Shown in pieces: positions 19,760-32,900 of a stretch of DNA of 64,000 nucleotides. Where the stretch lies: positions 620,001-684,000 of the forward strand of contig CATNEN010000010.1 of NCBI GenBank assembly GCA_950097015.1, in the 5' to 3' direction. Position numbers and translations under genes: made by a program. Origin of the DNA: Macrostomum hystrix. Lineage: Eukaryota; Platyhelminthes; Macrostomidae. The first letter of the stretch is position 1; every line of letters begins with the position of its first letter. Below the pieces are notes generated by a model, which saw nothing but the letters and a program-made list of their open reading frames with translations, had not been told where the DNA came from and ran no database searches.

Positions 19760-21490
19760 GCAACTAAATTTATGGATATACAGAATGGATTGCTAATCTA
19801 TCTCATGGATGAAGGAACAGAATGGATTGCTAATCTATCTCATGGATGAAGGAACAGAATGGATTGCTAATCTAACTCATGGATGATGGAACAGAATGGA
19901 TTGCTAATCTATCTCATGGATAACTAATCTATCTCATGGATGAAGGAACAGAATGGATTGCTAATCTATCTCATGGATGAAGGAACAGAATGGATTGCTA
20001 ATCTATCTCATGGATGAAGGAACAGAATGGATTGCTAATCTAACTCATGGATGATGGAACAGAATGGATTGCTAATCTATCTCATGGATAACTAATCTAT
20101 CTCATGGATGAAGGAACAGAATGGATTGCTAATCTATCTCATGGATAACTAATCTATCTCATGGATGAAGGAACAGAATGGATTGCTAATCCATCTCATG
20201 GATGATGGAACAGAATGGATTGCTAATCTATCTCATGGATAACTAATCTATCTCATGGATGAAGGAACAGAATGGATAGCTAGTCTATCACATGGATGAA
20301 GGAACAGAATGGATTGCTAATCTATCTCATGGATGAAGGAACAGAATGGATTGCTAATCTATCTCATGGATGAAGGAACAGAATGGATTGCTAATCTAAC
20401 TCATGGATGATGGAACAGAATGGATTGCTAATCTATCTCATGGATAACTAATCTATCTCATGGATGAAGGAACAGAATGGATTGCTAATCTATCTCATGG
20501 ATAACTAATCTATCTCATGGATGAAGGAACAGAATGGATTGCTAATCCATCTCATGGATGATGGAACAGAATGGATTGCTAATCTATCTCATGGATAACT
20601 AATCTATCTCATGGATGAAGGAACAGAATGGATAGCTAGTCTATCACATGGATGAAGGAACAGAATGGATTGCTAATCCATCTCATGGATGAAGGAACAG
20701 AATGGATTGCTAATCTATCTCATGGATGATGGAACAGAATGGATTGCTAATCTAACTCATGGATGATGGAACAGAATGGATTGCTAATCTATCTCATGGA
20801 TAACTAATCTATCTCATGGATGAAGGAACAGAATGGATTGCTAATCTATCTCATGGATAACTAATCTATCTCATGGATGAAGGAACAGAATGGATTGCTA
20901 ATCCATCTCATGGATGATGGAACAGAATGGATTGCTAATCTATCTCATGGATAACTAATCTATCTCATGGATGAAGGAACAGAATGGATAGCTAGTCTAT
21001 CACATGGATGAAGGAACAGAATGGATTGCTAATCCATCTCATGGATGAAGGAACAGAATGGATTGCTAATCTATCTCATGGATGATGGAACAGAATGGAT
21101 TGCTAATCTAACTCATGGATGATGGAACAGAATGGATTGCTAATCTATCTCATGGATAACTAATCTATCTCATGGATGAAGGAACAGAATGGATTGCTAA
21201 TCTATCTCATGGATAACTAATCTATCTCATGGATGAAGGAACAGAATGGATTGCTAATCCATCTCATGGATGATGGAACAGAATGGATTGCTAATCTATC
21301 TCATGGATAACTAATCTATCTCATGGATGAAGGAACAGAATGGATAGCTAGTCTATCACATGGATGAAGGAACAGAATGGATTGCTAATCCATCTCATGG
21401 ATGAAGGAACAGAATGGATTGCTAATCTATCTCATGGATGATGGAACAGAATGGATTGCTAATCTATCTCATGGATGAAGGAACAGACGG
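19760..21490 (+). repeat. 37-bp satellite with 356-bp higher-order repeat
   Basis: The base unit is GGAACAGAATGGATTGCTAA followed by TCTATCTCATGGATGAA (37 bp). A shorter interspersed block, GGATAACTAATCTATCTCAT, also occurs. The diagnostic variant GATAGCTAGTCTATCACATG occurs at 20275, 20631, 20987 and 21343, exactly 356 bp apart each time. This shows a higher-order repeat copied about four times. Confidence 0.95.
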
Positions 21491-22061
21491 ATCGATATCC
21501 GTTATCACTGAGGAAGAAATTGACAATTTGAAGTTGTTGTCCGTGAGTCTGATTAAGAGCTAGATTAGAATATAATTAGTTTGGGACAGGTTACACTATC
21601 CTTTATTTTAACTTATGGTGTAAAAAAGCGCTACAGCGGAACACGCCGGGATGTGCGAGTAACAAAAGTACATTCGGATCAATTCAGCGGAACTGACAGG
21701 CCGGTGGATTGTGTGGGGAAAAAATGAAATTGCATGGAATAGCACAGCATGCAAATAAAAACAGCAGAGAACGAGAAACTTAAATATAAACAACAGTGCG
21801 AGCATTTGACGAGAAAAGAAAATCCTGCCCAACTGCTAATTGGTTGCAGAACCGGCAATTAGCAAAATGCTAGCTTAGCATGGAGAGCAGCGCTTAATAC
21901 TGAGCCGAACCTTCACGAACCGTTTCTTCGGAAGAAAATTGTCTTTTTAGAAGCTGCAAACGGCCAACGCACAACTTTACATACATAATTATTCGCTAAT
22001 TTCAAAGATAGGAAACCCCAGACACCTAGCAGTTGTAAGAGCGGCAAATCTCGAACTACAA
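21491..22061. other. Gene-free stretch
   Basis: AT-rich unique sequence between two large arrays. No conserved coding or RNA feature seen. Confidence 0.4.
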
Positions 22062-23165
22062 AACTTCTAAGTGGGGAATCCCAAATTGAAAACACCATAA
22101 GTGGGAATCCCAAATTTAGGAGCACAATAAGTGGGGAATCCCAAAGTTAGGAACACCTTAAGTGGGGAATCCCAAATTTAGGAACACCTTAAGTGGGGAA
22201 TCCCGAATTGAGGAACACCTTAAGTGGGGAATCCCGAATTGAGGAACACCTTAAGTGGGGAATCCCGAATTGAGGAACAGATTAAGTGGGAAATCCCGAA
22301 TTGAGGAACATCTTAAGTGGGAAATCCAGAATTTAGGAACACCATAAGTGGGTAATCCAGAATTTAGGAACACCATAAGTGGGGAATCCCGAATTGAGGA
22401 ACACCTTAAGTGGGTAATCCAGAGTTTAGGAACACCATAAGTGGGGAATCCAGAATTGAGGAACACCATAAGTGGGGAATCCAGAATTGAGGAACACCAT
22501 AAGTGGGTAATCCAGAATTTAGGAACACCATAAGTGGGTAATCCAGAATTTAGGAACACCATAAGTGGGTAATCCAGAATTTAGGAACACCATAAGTGGG
22601 TGATCCAGAATTGAGGAACACCATAAGTGGGGAATCCCAAATTTAGGAACACCTTAAGTGGGGAATCCCGAATTGAGGAACACCTTAAGTGAGGAATCCC
22701 GAATTGAGGAACATCTTAAGTGGGGAATCCCGAATTGAGGAACAGATTAAGTGGGAAATCCCGAATTGAGGAACATCTTAAGTGGGAAATCCAGAATTTA
22801 GGAACACCATAAGTGGGTAATCCAGAATTTAGGAACACCATAAGTGGGGAATCCCGAATTGAGGAACACCTTAAGTGGGTAATCCAGAGTTTAGGAACAC
22901 CATAAGTGGGTAATCCAGAATTTAGGAACACCATAAGTGGGTAATCCAGAATTTAGGAACACCATAAGTGGGTAATCCAGAATTTAGGAACACCATAAGT
23001 GGGTGATCCAGAATTTAGGAACACCATAAGTGGGTAATCCAGAATTTAGGAACATCATAAGTGGGTAATCCAGAATTTAGGAACACCATAAGTGGGTAAT
23101 CCAGAATTTAGGAACACCATAAGTGGGTGATCCAGAATTGAGGAACACCATAAGTGGGGAATACC
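22062..23165 (+). repeat. 30-31-bp minisatellite, about 35 units, with internal block duplication
   Basis: The unit is GAATTGAGGAACACCTTAAG followed by TGGGGAATCCC, with variants CCATAAGTGGGTAATCCAGAA. The distinctive unit GAACAGATTAAGTGGGAAAT occurs at 22276 and 22741, and its surroundings are also shared. A block of about 465 bp was therefore duplicated. Confidence 0.93.
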
Positions 23166-23789
23166 ACTGCCCAGGGAATTGAGAAAACGTCGAAAAGCAG
23201 TGGCATCTCTCAACATCCCAGTCTCCCAGCCAGACTGCTGATACAACAGAAGCGCAGTTGTGACAGTAAACAAACACAAAATTAGCTGAGAATTGACAAA
23301 CAAATAATTGAAGGGGCTATAAAAAATGCCATAACTGCGTGACGGGCGAATGAACCAGTAAAATGCCCGATCGAGCAGAACGCACACTCGGATTATACTA
23401 CTGATTATGAAAAAGCAAGTAGTAGCAGTACACAAATTACAGCTATATGATTTCGTAAAGTGCCAATAGAAACAGGATCAAATTACGCACAACAACAAAG
23501 CGATGACAGATAAAGGGAACACAGACAATGCACTTTTATAGACATTGTGGTCACCAGTAGGACCAACCAAAATGTTGAAAAGCTAACACTGCTGAGTTAA
23601 AGGTGCGAAACCTATTTTTATGACTTCGGTCTTACTTCATGAAACAGAAAAATATGGAAATCTCTGCATTTGATGGCTGGGCAGTACAGAAAAATGACAA
23701 GCACGATTCAACTTCCGACTTTGCAGTAACCAAGATTCAAGGAAGAGGGCCAAGGCCAAGGGCTGACCTTCCACTAAATAACAGAGCCA
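23166..23789. other. 3' flank of the USP1-like gene
   Basis: Unique AT-rich sequence. No conserved gene on either strand. It probably includes the 3' end of the minus-strand USP1-like transcript. Confidence 0.4.
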
Positions 23790-26700
23790 TCAGCCTCGGT
23801 CGGGCTCAGCCGAGTACATCACCACGTAGGGCGTCTTGGAGGCGGTCTCAGACGGGCTGAGCACTGCGGCCAGTTGGATGGCGCTCACCGGCCGCACAAA
23901 GTCGTCATCGAAGCTGAACCAGCAGCCGCTGCCGTCACCTTCGCCAGAGTCGGCGTTGATGCGCACCAGGCTGGTGTAGTGACCCGATGAGATCGTCAGA
24001 CCGTCGTGGATGATGACACCAAACAGCTGGTACCTTCAGGGGAGCATGGGGGGTCTAAAGTGACACTAAACAGTCCTCCCTCCCCGATTCCCCAGCTGGT
24101 CCCATCCTCCCTGATTCCCCAGCTGGTCCCATCCTCCCTGATTCCACAGCTGGTCCCATCCTCCTTGATTCCACAGCTGGTCCTATCCTCCCTGATTCCA
24201 CAGCTGGTCCCATCCTCCATGATTCCCCAGCTGCTCCCATCCTCCCTGATTCCACAGCTGCTCCCATCCTTCCTGATTCTCTCACCTTCTCTCCCGGCCT
24301 TCTGGCTCGCGGTGCTGAAAGTGGCAGGGAATCTGCACGGGGTCGTTGATCTTCGTGACGCAGCCACGGCTGTCCAAGCTGAACCGCTTCAGGTGCAGGC
24401 AGACAACGGCTGGCAGGCAGCCGTAGGTAAGCCGCAGGCTGGCCTCCTGCAGTTCGTTGCACCTTTCGCACAGGAATTTGTCCTCACCGGTCAGTCGCTC
24501 CTCTTCTTGAAGGGCGCAGTGAGGAAACGGCAGCTCAGCGCCTGAATCGGAGTCTGGATGGATGCACAGGGGGACACGTCACTGTTCATTGTCGCAAATT
24601 CCTAGCTAGCCGTGATTCCGGAAGCTTAGGCTTAAATACTGATATTATCATATATATATATGAAGTTTCCAATAAACTTAACGTACTACTTTTAACACGT
24701 CAGTAGTATATACTGATATTATCATATATATATATGAAGTTTCCAAGAAACTTAACGTACTACTTTTAACACGTCAGTAGTATATACTGAATGCATTGAA
24801 ACAAAAAACTCGATTTCCCTCGATTGCAGTTGAAAGCAAAGCTCAGTTTGTTTCACTACTCTGAGCATGACCCCAGGCCGGCACCTAGCAAAACAGCTCA
24901 ACAAAACCAACTCACCTGTAGACATGTTAAGCTGGCCATCCGGCTCGGCAACCACGGTGCGAATTCTGACATCGCCGCATACCTGAGGCTCGAAATTGCC
25001 TGCTGAAGCGTTGGCGCCAGCGGCAGACGCTGACGAGTGCCGCTGGCGCTTTACCGGGCAGCTGATAATGTTGAATGGCTGGCATTTGACGGTCTCGGCT
25101 TCGCATTCCAGGCACCGGGTGGTGTACTGCTGCTGGCCTGCATAGGAAGGGTTGACTCGGTCGTTTAAAAAATATTATTAGGAGGGCTAATGCTGACCCA
25201 CACACAGACAGGTTAATGCTGTACTCACACACAGACAGGCTAATGCTGTACTCACACACAGACAGGCTAATGCTGTAAAAAGAGGTTAAGTTTGTAACGC
25301 TGTGCTCACAGAGAGGCTAATGCTGAAGGTAATTACACAGAGATCAAAATCAGGTTATTATACGAAGAATTCAATTCTCGCTATTCCCCAAGTCTCATTC
25401 GCATGATGGCCAGCGACGCAACTCACCAGTCATGCGGCTGGCCACAAAGTCGTGCATCCGGGTGTCCCCAATGTCCAGAGCTTCAATGCGGGCCAGAAGT
25501 TCAGCCAGGGAGAACTTCGGTCCGGCGCCAGAGGCGGACTCGGCCGACTCCGCAGCGGAGCTGGAGGCCGCGACATTCAAACAGGCGCCGGAAGAAGACA
25601 GCCGACGCCTCGGTCGCTTCAATGGCGAGGCTCCGAGATTCTCGTCATTGGTGTCGCCGGCGGCTGAGATGGCGGCAACGGCGGCGGAGAGCATCGGCAG
25701 CTGGGCTGAAGCGGGTGAGGTCTGCAGCGTGGCCGGGAGCAGCAGGGCAGGCAGGGCATCGCCAAGGGGCCGCTTAGCGGTGATGGCGGCAGAAGCGGCG
25801 GCCACGGCAGCGGAGGTAGCGGCGGCAGCCGCAGCAGCGGAGGCCGAGAAAGGTGAGGCAACCTGCTGGACCAGATTCTGCTGGCCCAGGGGCCGCCTAG
25901 GCGACTCGGCGTTCACCAGGCGTGCGTTAGTGCGGGCGCCACCGCGCAATTTAAACGCGTCAGCGCTGAACGCGCGATCGAAACCGTCAACGCTGCGGTC
26001 CCGGTTTCGGGAGAATGATTTCTTGGGTACCTGAAGATTCAGCAGAGGCTGCTGCTGCGGAGGCTCCGAGTCTGGCAGCTTAGATAGGCCGGGCAGGAGG
26101 TCGATGGCACCGTCAGGTTCTTCTTCCTCCGCAGCGCATGGGCTGCGCGGCGACGGCGGTGAGGGAGTCGAAGCGGCCCGATCCGCACCCGAGCCGGCGG
26201 CGGCGGACGCGGCTGAGGTCGAGACGGGCGGCGCATTGGTCGACAGAAACAGCAGGTCCTCGTCCTCAAAGATATTATTGACGCCAGCGTCAAAGTTCGA
26301 GACGGAGCAGGCATTATCCTGAGCCTCGTCGTCGTCAGCAAAGTCGTCAAGATGGAGGAGCGGCACATTTTTGTCGGCGGTGGCTGCAGTGGTCTCCGAC
26401 ATGGCGTCGTCACGAATTTCAGGAACGGCGAGGGCGTCGTCGAGACTACCAGCGCCGGCGAATCTCTGCGGCAGAGGCAGCATTCGGCTGCAGCCGCTGA
26501 CATTGCTAGCAACGCTGCTGGCAGCGAAGCGACCCGGCGCGTCGGCGGCGAGACCCCTGGCAAGCTCCACCAGTGAGGCGCGGAATGTGTGCAAATCGCG
26601 CAAGGCGGACTGCACAGCGTCCAACGCGCACAGCAGCAGCTCCTGGGCGTCGTGCTCCTCGCCAGGCGTGAACGCGCAATGGGCGGCACGCAGAATGCGC

Positions 26701-27691
26701 AGCAGCGGCATCGGCCGGCAGGTGCGGCGCTCAAGGCGGATAATACGGAACACCTACGGCAGGCGCGAATGATAGAAATTATTAATTCACTACAGGTTAA
26801 AATCCTGTTCTAGTCTGGCACTGACACCTGTTCTAGCCCTGCACTGACACCTGTTCTAGCCCTGCACTGACACCTGTTCTAGTATGGCACTGTCATCTGT
26901 TCTAGCCCTGCACTGAGACCTGTTCTAGCCCTGCACTGAGACCTGTTCTAGCCCTGCACGGCTGCACTGACACCTGTTCTAGCCCTGCACTGTCATCTGT
27001 TCTAGCCCTGCACTGAGACCTGTTCTAGCCCTGCACTGACACCTGTTCTAGCCCTGCACTGAGACCTGTTCTAGCCCTGCATTAGTTTGTCAAATGGCGC
27101 CAGCCAATTTTCGACTCTCACCCGGAAGAGACTGTCGGCGAATGCACAGGACTGCGGCAGGGCGAGCTTCTCCTGAGCGGACAGCGGTACGAGCTGCCAA
27201 GGTGGGAGGAGGGACACGGTAAATGTGTGTCGACATAAATACATTGTAAGTCATTTATATAGAAATACTAAAGTTTCAACGTGACGGGAAAAATATTGAA
27301 TAAAAACGTTACTCTTGAGCTGAAGGTCTGGTAAGTCCTTAATTACGTCAGATATATAATTAATTTATTTATCAAGCCAGCCTTACTTCCTTGAGAATGG
27401 ACCTAACTCGATCAACTCGGTGGATGAAGATGACTACTTTTTTTAGGTGTTCATAGAGACCAGGAGTATAGCACAGCACCTGGATCACTGCATTGGCATA
27501 GCAGGTGTTGCCTGAAATGTTGTACAGGAAAAAATGAAAAAAACAATAGAGCAACAAGTTTGAATACTTCAATTTGTAGGCTCATGATGATATTTAACAT
27601 TTGTCTACAGAATTTTAGAAATCTGAGAAAAGAAACACTTACCAAGGTTCTGCAGGCCACCTGGATAATTGTTGCCCTGTAGGTTGAGCAT
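23790..27691 (-). CDS. USP1: USP1-like ubiquitin carboxyl-terminal hydrolase, seven exons
   Basis: My model is complement(23790..24033, 24286..24541, 24916..25137, 25427..26753, 27122..27193, 27387..27511, 27643..27691). All introns are GT-AG and the phases agree, giving 764 residues (human USP1 has 785). The Cys box GGLQNLGNTCYANAVIQVL has the catalytic Cys at about 20. FTPGEEHDAQELLLCALDAV follows at the head of exon 4. Zinc-ribbon pairs are TRCLEC (533/536) and FLCERC (623/626). The His box QLFGVIIHDGLTISSGHYTS has the catalytic His at about 702, with Asp near 726. USP1 removes monoubiquitin from FANCD2 and PCNA with WDR48 in DNA repair. Most of exon 4 is low-complexity Ala/Ser/Pro sequence. 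Exon 1 may instead start at an acceptor after CAACCTACAG (27675), with further upstream exons not found. The start is therefore the weak point. Confidence 0.85.
24075..24275 (+). repeat. 27-bp minisatellite in a USP1-like intron
   Basis: The unit is CCCTGATTCCACAGCTGGTC followed by CCATCCT, about 7 copies. It fills most of the last intron (24034-24285). Confidence 0.9.
24638..24788 (+). repeat. 74-bp tandem duplication in a USP1-like intron
   Basis: The segment beginning ACTGATATTATCATATATAT at 24638 repeats at 24712 with one or two substitutions. Confidence 0.93.
25190..25275 (+). repeat. Short 27-28-bp tandem repeat in a USP1-like intron
   Basis: About three units of ACACACAGACAGGCTAATGC plus TGTACTC, within intron 25138-25426. 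Confidence 0.8.
26805..27085 (+). repeat. 23-bp minisatellite in a USP1-like intron, about 12 units
   Basis: The unit is CTGTTCTAGCCCTGCACTGA followed by CAC, with variants CATCTG and GAGACCTG. It occupies nearly the whole intron 26754-27121, ending about 35 bases from the minus-strand donor. Confidence 0.92.
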
Positions 27692-28679
27692 GACAATTAG
27701 ATGGCCAATGAGATCTTGCCAACGACAGCAGTTTAATTTAATACTTAAACAGACAGGACAGCCCTCTCAGTTAGTTTTCTGGCTAGTAACTCTGTTTGAT
27801 GAGTGCTGAAGTAAAAATAGAATGAAACAAATTATTTGTAGTGATGACAATACATTTTAATGGTGAAATTATACTCTAAAGTAATAGAATTAGTTCATCA
27901 AATTTATATTAATAATTGAATGCTCATTATACAAGAAAGTGCATTGAATTAAATGAACAATGTTATAGCAAGCTAGATTATCTAATATAAAAAATGCAAA
28001 TTGTATATAATTCTTAACCACTTAAATAGGGAAATTTGAATTGAATATAATGTAACATATTTAATGTCATTTATCTATTACAATATAGGTTTTATTTCAT
28101 TGCATTATATATTCTTCATTTTTGTAATATAGGTCCCATTATTAAATATAAATCTATATATATAAAAGTGAAAACTCTGTGTGTGTGTGTGTGTGCAACC
28201 TTTTGTATAATATAAATTAAGGACTGTCTGATTTTAATAACCAACATTTTTTTAAATTCATATAGATATAATTTAATAGAAACCTACTTTAATAAAAAAA
28301 TTAATGACATTACAAAGAGTTCCATCAAAGCCATAAGAGATTTTTGTCTAAACAGTTAGTGCCCCCCAAGGGGGGCTTACTATGCTAGTAGCATGCTAAA
28401 GCTAAATGTGCATCAGACATCAGCAGTAGCTCTTGAAGCCATATTACAAAATAAAAGATAAAAAACTACTGCTATTGTCCCACTGTAGTCTGTTGCAGTC
28501 TGTTGTCATCCAATTGCATTTCATTGCAGTCCCATAGTGGTCTGTTGCAGTCCATTTTTGTGTTTACACTGACCCCTAGGCTGACCCCTAGCCTAAATAC
28601 TGCTTGCAAGATATAGTTCTGTACTTACAGAACTCAAGTCTAGATTCAACTGATTAGCAACATTTTTATGTTTCATATT
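27692..28679. other. AT-rich gene-free stretch
   Basis: Strongly AT-rich, with a short GT run at 28179-28195. It could hold a 5' untranslated exon or promoter of the USP1-like gene. No specific element seen. Confidence 0.4.
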
Positions 28680-29062
28680 CAGTGGCGCAACCAGGTTTCG
28701 CTTTAAGGGGGCGGTCCCATGGGCTGAAGGGGGCGGCCACCAGGTGGAGCGTGCTCTGTTTTTCTGTTTTCGCCCACCATTCTTTGGCCAATTTCAAGGG
28801 CTGGTAGGGTAGGGCCCAGATCATCAGATGATTTAAAAGGTTTAAAAAATCAGAATGCACGCACAATTATAATGAAAGCTTGAAAATTTATATATGACCA
28901 ATGGTCTTGGACTTGGTCTTTGGTCTATATACATTGGACTTGGGGGACACAGAATGAGATAAGGTAGTAAATTAAGAAGCATCTTGGCTTGCCCTTTGCG
29001 TACATTGCCCCGCAAGGTGAAGGGGGGCGGCCGCCACCCCTGCCCCCCTGGTTGCCCCACTG
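28680..29062. mobile_element. hAT-like MITE, 383 bp
   Basis: Terminal inverted repeats are CAGTGGCGCAACCAGG on the left and CCTGGTTGCCCCACTG on the right, 16 bp with one mismatch. The flanks are TTCATATT (28672-28679) and TCCATATT (29063-29070), an 8-bp target duplication with one difference. These are the hallmarks of non-autonomous hAT elements. The interior is GC-rich in an AT-rich setting and has no transposase. Confidence 0.75.
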
Positions 29063-29928
29063 TCCATATTCATATTATGAATGTCATATTATGAGTACAC
29101 AGACCTCAATCCTATACCATAAATATAAATTATAATGTGATCAGAAGACTTTTAGCAAAAAATAACTTACAAAAATAAAATTTGCCGTCAGCCATTATTT
29201 AAATTTTAAAAGAAAGAGAAGAAAATATTTAGCACAGCAAGAAAAGCAGATAAAACTTTTTGTAAAACAGAATAAATGAAATCAGTGAAAAGCACATTTA
29301 TTTCCCTTTTTATCTGCTATAGGAAAATATATATTTAAGATTTCTTAGTACTATCAAGCCAACACCTTCGTTTTGGTATTATTTCCAGTCTTGATGTAAT
29401 TTTACGTCGCAACATCAATTTCCCTTTGCATAATTTGTTCCTCAAGTGTTTGACGCAAGATTGATACAACTGATAGAAACAAAAATAATAATCTCCTCAT
29501 AAAATCTTAAAGAGTAACGGTAAACTGACACTTGAAGTTTATGCGCACGTTGCTAAATTGCGTGCTAACGTAGATTTTAGTCCATTAAAATTGAATTTTT
29601 ATTAGAAAACGTAGTTTAAAACTAGAAAAATGTTGCACCCTTAAAAAACAAAAAATATTTCATAGATCTTATATCTATTGATGCCTACAATAGTTTACAA
29701 CTATTTTAGCTTATTACTGTCTACGCTTTCATATTACTAGTTTCTTTCATTTATTTAAGCAGGATTGTAATTTTTATCGATTGTTACATTTAAAATCATT
29801 AGCTTTCAATGATTTTAAATCAAGATTTCAAGGATCCGCTATACCGTTAGCCAAGATTGTTGTTGTCCACAGAACTTGCAATCGGTTTCATTGATTGAAG
29901 TATCCACATTTTTGCTAACAAATTAAAT
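29063..29928. other. AT-rich upstream region of ALDH6A1
   Basis: No coding frame recognised. It should contain the ALDH6A1 promoter, but no clear TATA box is assigned. Confidence 0.4.
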
Positions 29929-32900
29929 ATGAATCGTCTTTTGGGTTTAAGGAAGGTAAACTTCTCCCTATTGCTCTTGATTAATTAGTGAATGTTAATT
30001 GTGAGCTTAATTCTTCTTGATGTAGATAGAACTTGAACTGTAAAGTATTTGAAATTTTTATTGCACCATGCTTATCAGAGTTACCACTTAAAAAATTATG
30101 CAAGTTATAACACTTAACACTTATTTTGTTTGATCTGCAGCTAAACCTGAAGATTTTGAGCATCATTAAATGTTTATTTTTTATAGCATCTTCTTGAGCA
30201 GATTCATTTTAGTAAAAACATCATTTATCAGTTAAGAATAGGTATAGTTGTGTGTTAGATTCTGCAGATGTTTGATTATCTATTATATTCTTGTTAGTTT
30301 TCCTCATTTGGTATCCTACAAAAGCTAAGACCTTGCATATAATGTAGAATATAGAGAATAGATTTCTATTTACTATTAATATAACTAGGCCTACTAAATA
30401 GTTACTTTGCTAAAATAAGTTTTTAAGTATGAATCACTTATTATACTCAAACTCTACATGTGAATGGCATTCTAACCTTGATTTGCATTACCAAATAATG
30501 TCTTTTCATATTAAGCCTATATTACTCATAAACCTAATTTAAGTAGTAAACTTATTTTCTATATTACTTTGACTCCAGCTGATAACTTTACTTAACTTGT
30601 TAGATAAAGCATAAAACGCATTGTCATTTGACTTCTTAGGTATCGGTCCTTGCAAGGTTCTGTCATCACCACTCAGTTCCCACCACCAAGATGTTCATCG
30701 ATGGAGAATTCGTCGAATCCAAGACCAATAGCTGGATTGACTTGCACAACCCAGCCACCAATGAGGTCCTGACCCGCGTACCCAAGTCCACAGAGGCGGA
30801 GATGAATGCTGCTGTTGACTCCTGCCGCACCGCCTTTGAGTCCTGGCGCAAAACCACTGTGCTCACTCGGCAGAGTCTCATGTTTGAGCTGCAGCGCCTC
30901 ATCAAGCGGGACATGAAGAAGCTGGCTGAGAGCATCACCGCCGAGCAGGGCAAGACTCTAGCTGATGCGCATGGCGATGTCATGCGCGGCCTGCAGGTGC
31001 GCGATTGCCGATTTTGGAAGATTAATTGCTATGGCTGCAGTTCTGATGGGATGGCAGATTGCTTGATCTGCAGTTCTGATGTGAATGGCAGATTATTTGA
31101 TCTGCAGTTCTGATGTGAATGGCAGATTGCTTGATCTGCAGTTCTGATGGGTATTCATATTGCAGATTAGCTAATAAAAGAATGGCCAAGGGTTCCTTAA
31201 TTATTGTAAAAGTGAGTGGTGAACTGGAACTCGCCTGGCCAGGTGGTGGAGCACTGCTGCAGCATCACTTCGCTGCAGCTGGGCGAGACCTTGCCGGGCA
31301 TCGCCAGGGACATGGACACGCACACCTACCGGGTTCCGCTGGGCGTCACCGCTGGCATCACCCCGTTCAACTTCCCGGCCATGATCCCGCTGTGGATGTT
31401 CCCGTTGTCGCTGGTGTGCGGCAACACCATGCTGCTGAAGCCGTCTGAGCGGGACCCGGGCGCCTGCATGCTGCTGATGGGCCTGCTGCAGGAGGCGGGC
31501 TTCCCCAAGGGCGTCGTCAACGTGGTCCACGGCGCGCACGAGTCTGTGACCTTCATCTGCGACAATCCGCACATCCGGGCCATCAGCTTCGTGGGCTCAG
31601 ACCGGGCCGGCCAGTACATCTACGAGAGGGGCAGCAGGGCGGGCAAGAGGGTGCAGTGCAACATGGGCGCCAAGAACCACGGCGTGATCCTGCCCGATGC
31701 CAACAAGGCCCAGACCATTCAGGTGCGTGGCGTGAGGACTCTTACCAAGTTTCAGTTTGCTTTTTTAGGTGAAACAGCTGAAATTCGTGGTATAAAACTA
31801 GAAAATATTTTTAAACGAAAAATAAATCTGAATTTTAAAAGGAAAAATCTAATTTCTAGAACACTAGAACTTCTTTTAATAAGAATAGTCCCGTTTATAG
31901 AGGCAAAAAATCACAGGTAACTTACTCTTTCTAAAAAACAAAAAGTAACTGGAGTAACCTCTTTCTAGGAACCGAAAAATAAATGTACGCTCGTACAATT
32001 CCATTACTTTGGAACATAAAATCCCTTATAAAAATCCCGTTTCTAAAAAATAGAAGTGTTGCTTCATAACGCATTCTAAAAGGAAATCCCATTGACAAAT
32101 CACGGGCAAGCAAATTTTATGAAGACAGCCCTCATTTGAATTCTCCTAACAGTCTCTTGTTGGCGCCGCATTCGGAGCCGCCGGCCAGCGCTGCATGGCG
32201 CTCAGCACCGCCGTGCTGGTTGGAGAGGCCCGCAACTGGCTGCCAGAGATTGTCGCCCGCGCCAAGGAGCTGCGAGTTGGGCCCGGCACCGAGCCCGGCG
32301 CCGACCTGGGCCCCGTGATCTCCCCGGAGGCCAAGTCTCGTATCCTCAGCCTGGTGCAGTCTGGCATCAGTGAGGGCGCCGAGTGCGTCCTGGACGGCCG
32401 CGACCTCGTTGTGAAGGGCTACGAGAAGGGCAACTTTGTAGGGCCCACCATTCTCACGAAGGTAACAAAACTGCTGCATAGAATTCTTTTAATCAACTAC
32501 CCACTCCACATTCCATTCCCCGCTCCGTATTCCCCTCTCCGCATTCCCTTATCAATCAGGTATTCCCCACTCCGCATTCCCCAATCCGCATTCCCCAATC
32601 CGCATTGCCCAATCCGCATTCCCCAATCCGCATTCCCCAATCCGCATTCCCCAATCCGCATTGCCCAATCCGCATTCCCTTATCAATCAGGCATTCCCCA
32701 CTCTGCATTCCCCAATCCGCATTCCCTTATCAATCAGGTATTCCCCACTCCGCATTCCCCACTCCGCATTCCCCAATCCACATTCGGGTCACCCTGACCG
32801 CAGGTGAAGCCCAGCATGGAGTGCTACCGGGAGGAGATCTTTGGTCCGGTGCTGCTGTGCCTGGAGGCGGACACCCTGGATGATGCCATCGAGCTCATCA

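Noticed and set aside
24944-24982. A 39-bp mini-intron in the USP1-like gene between two putative exons
   Set aside because: The sequence is in frame without stops, so exon 24916-25137 is simpler as one piece.
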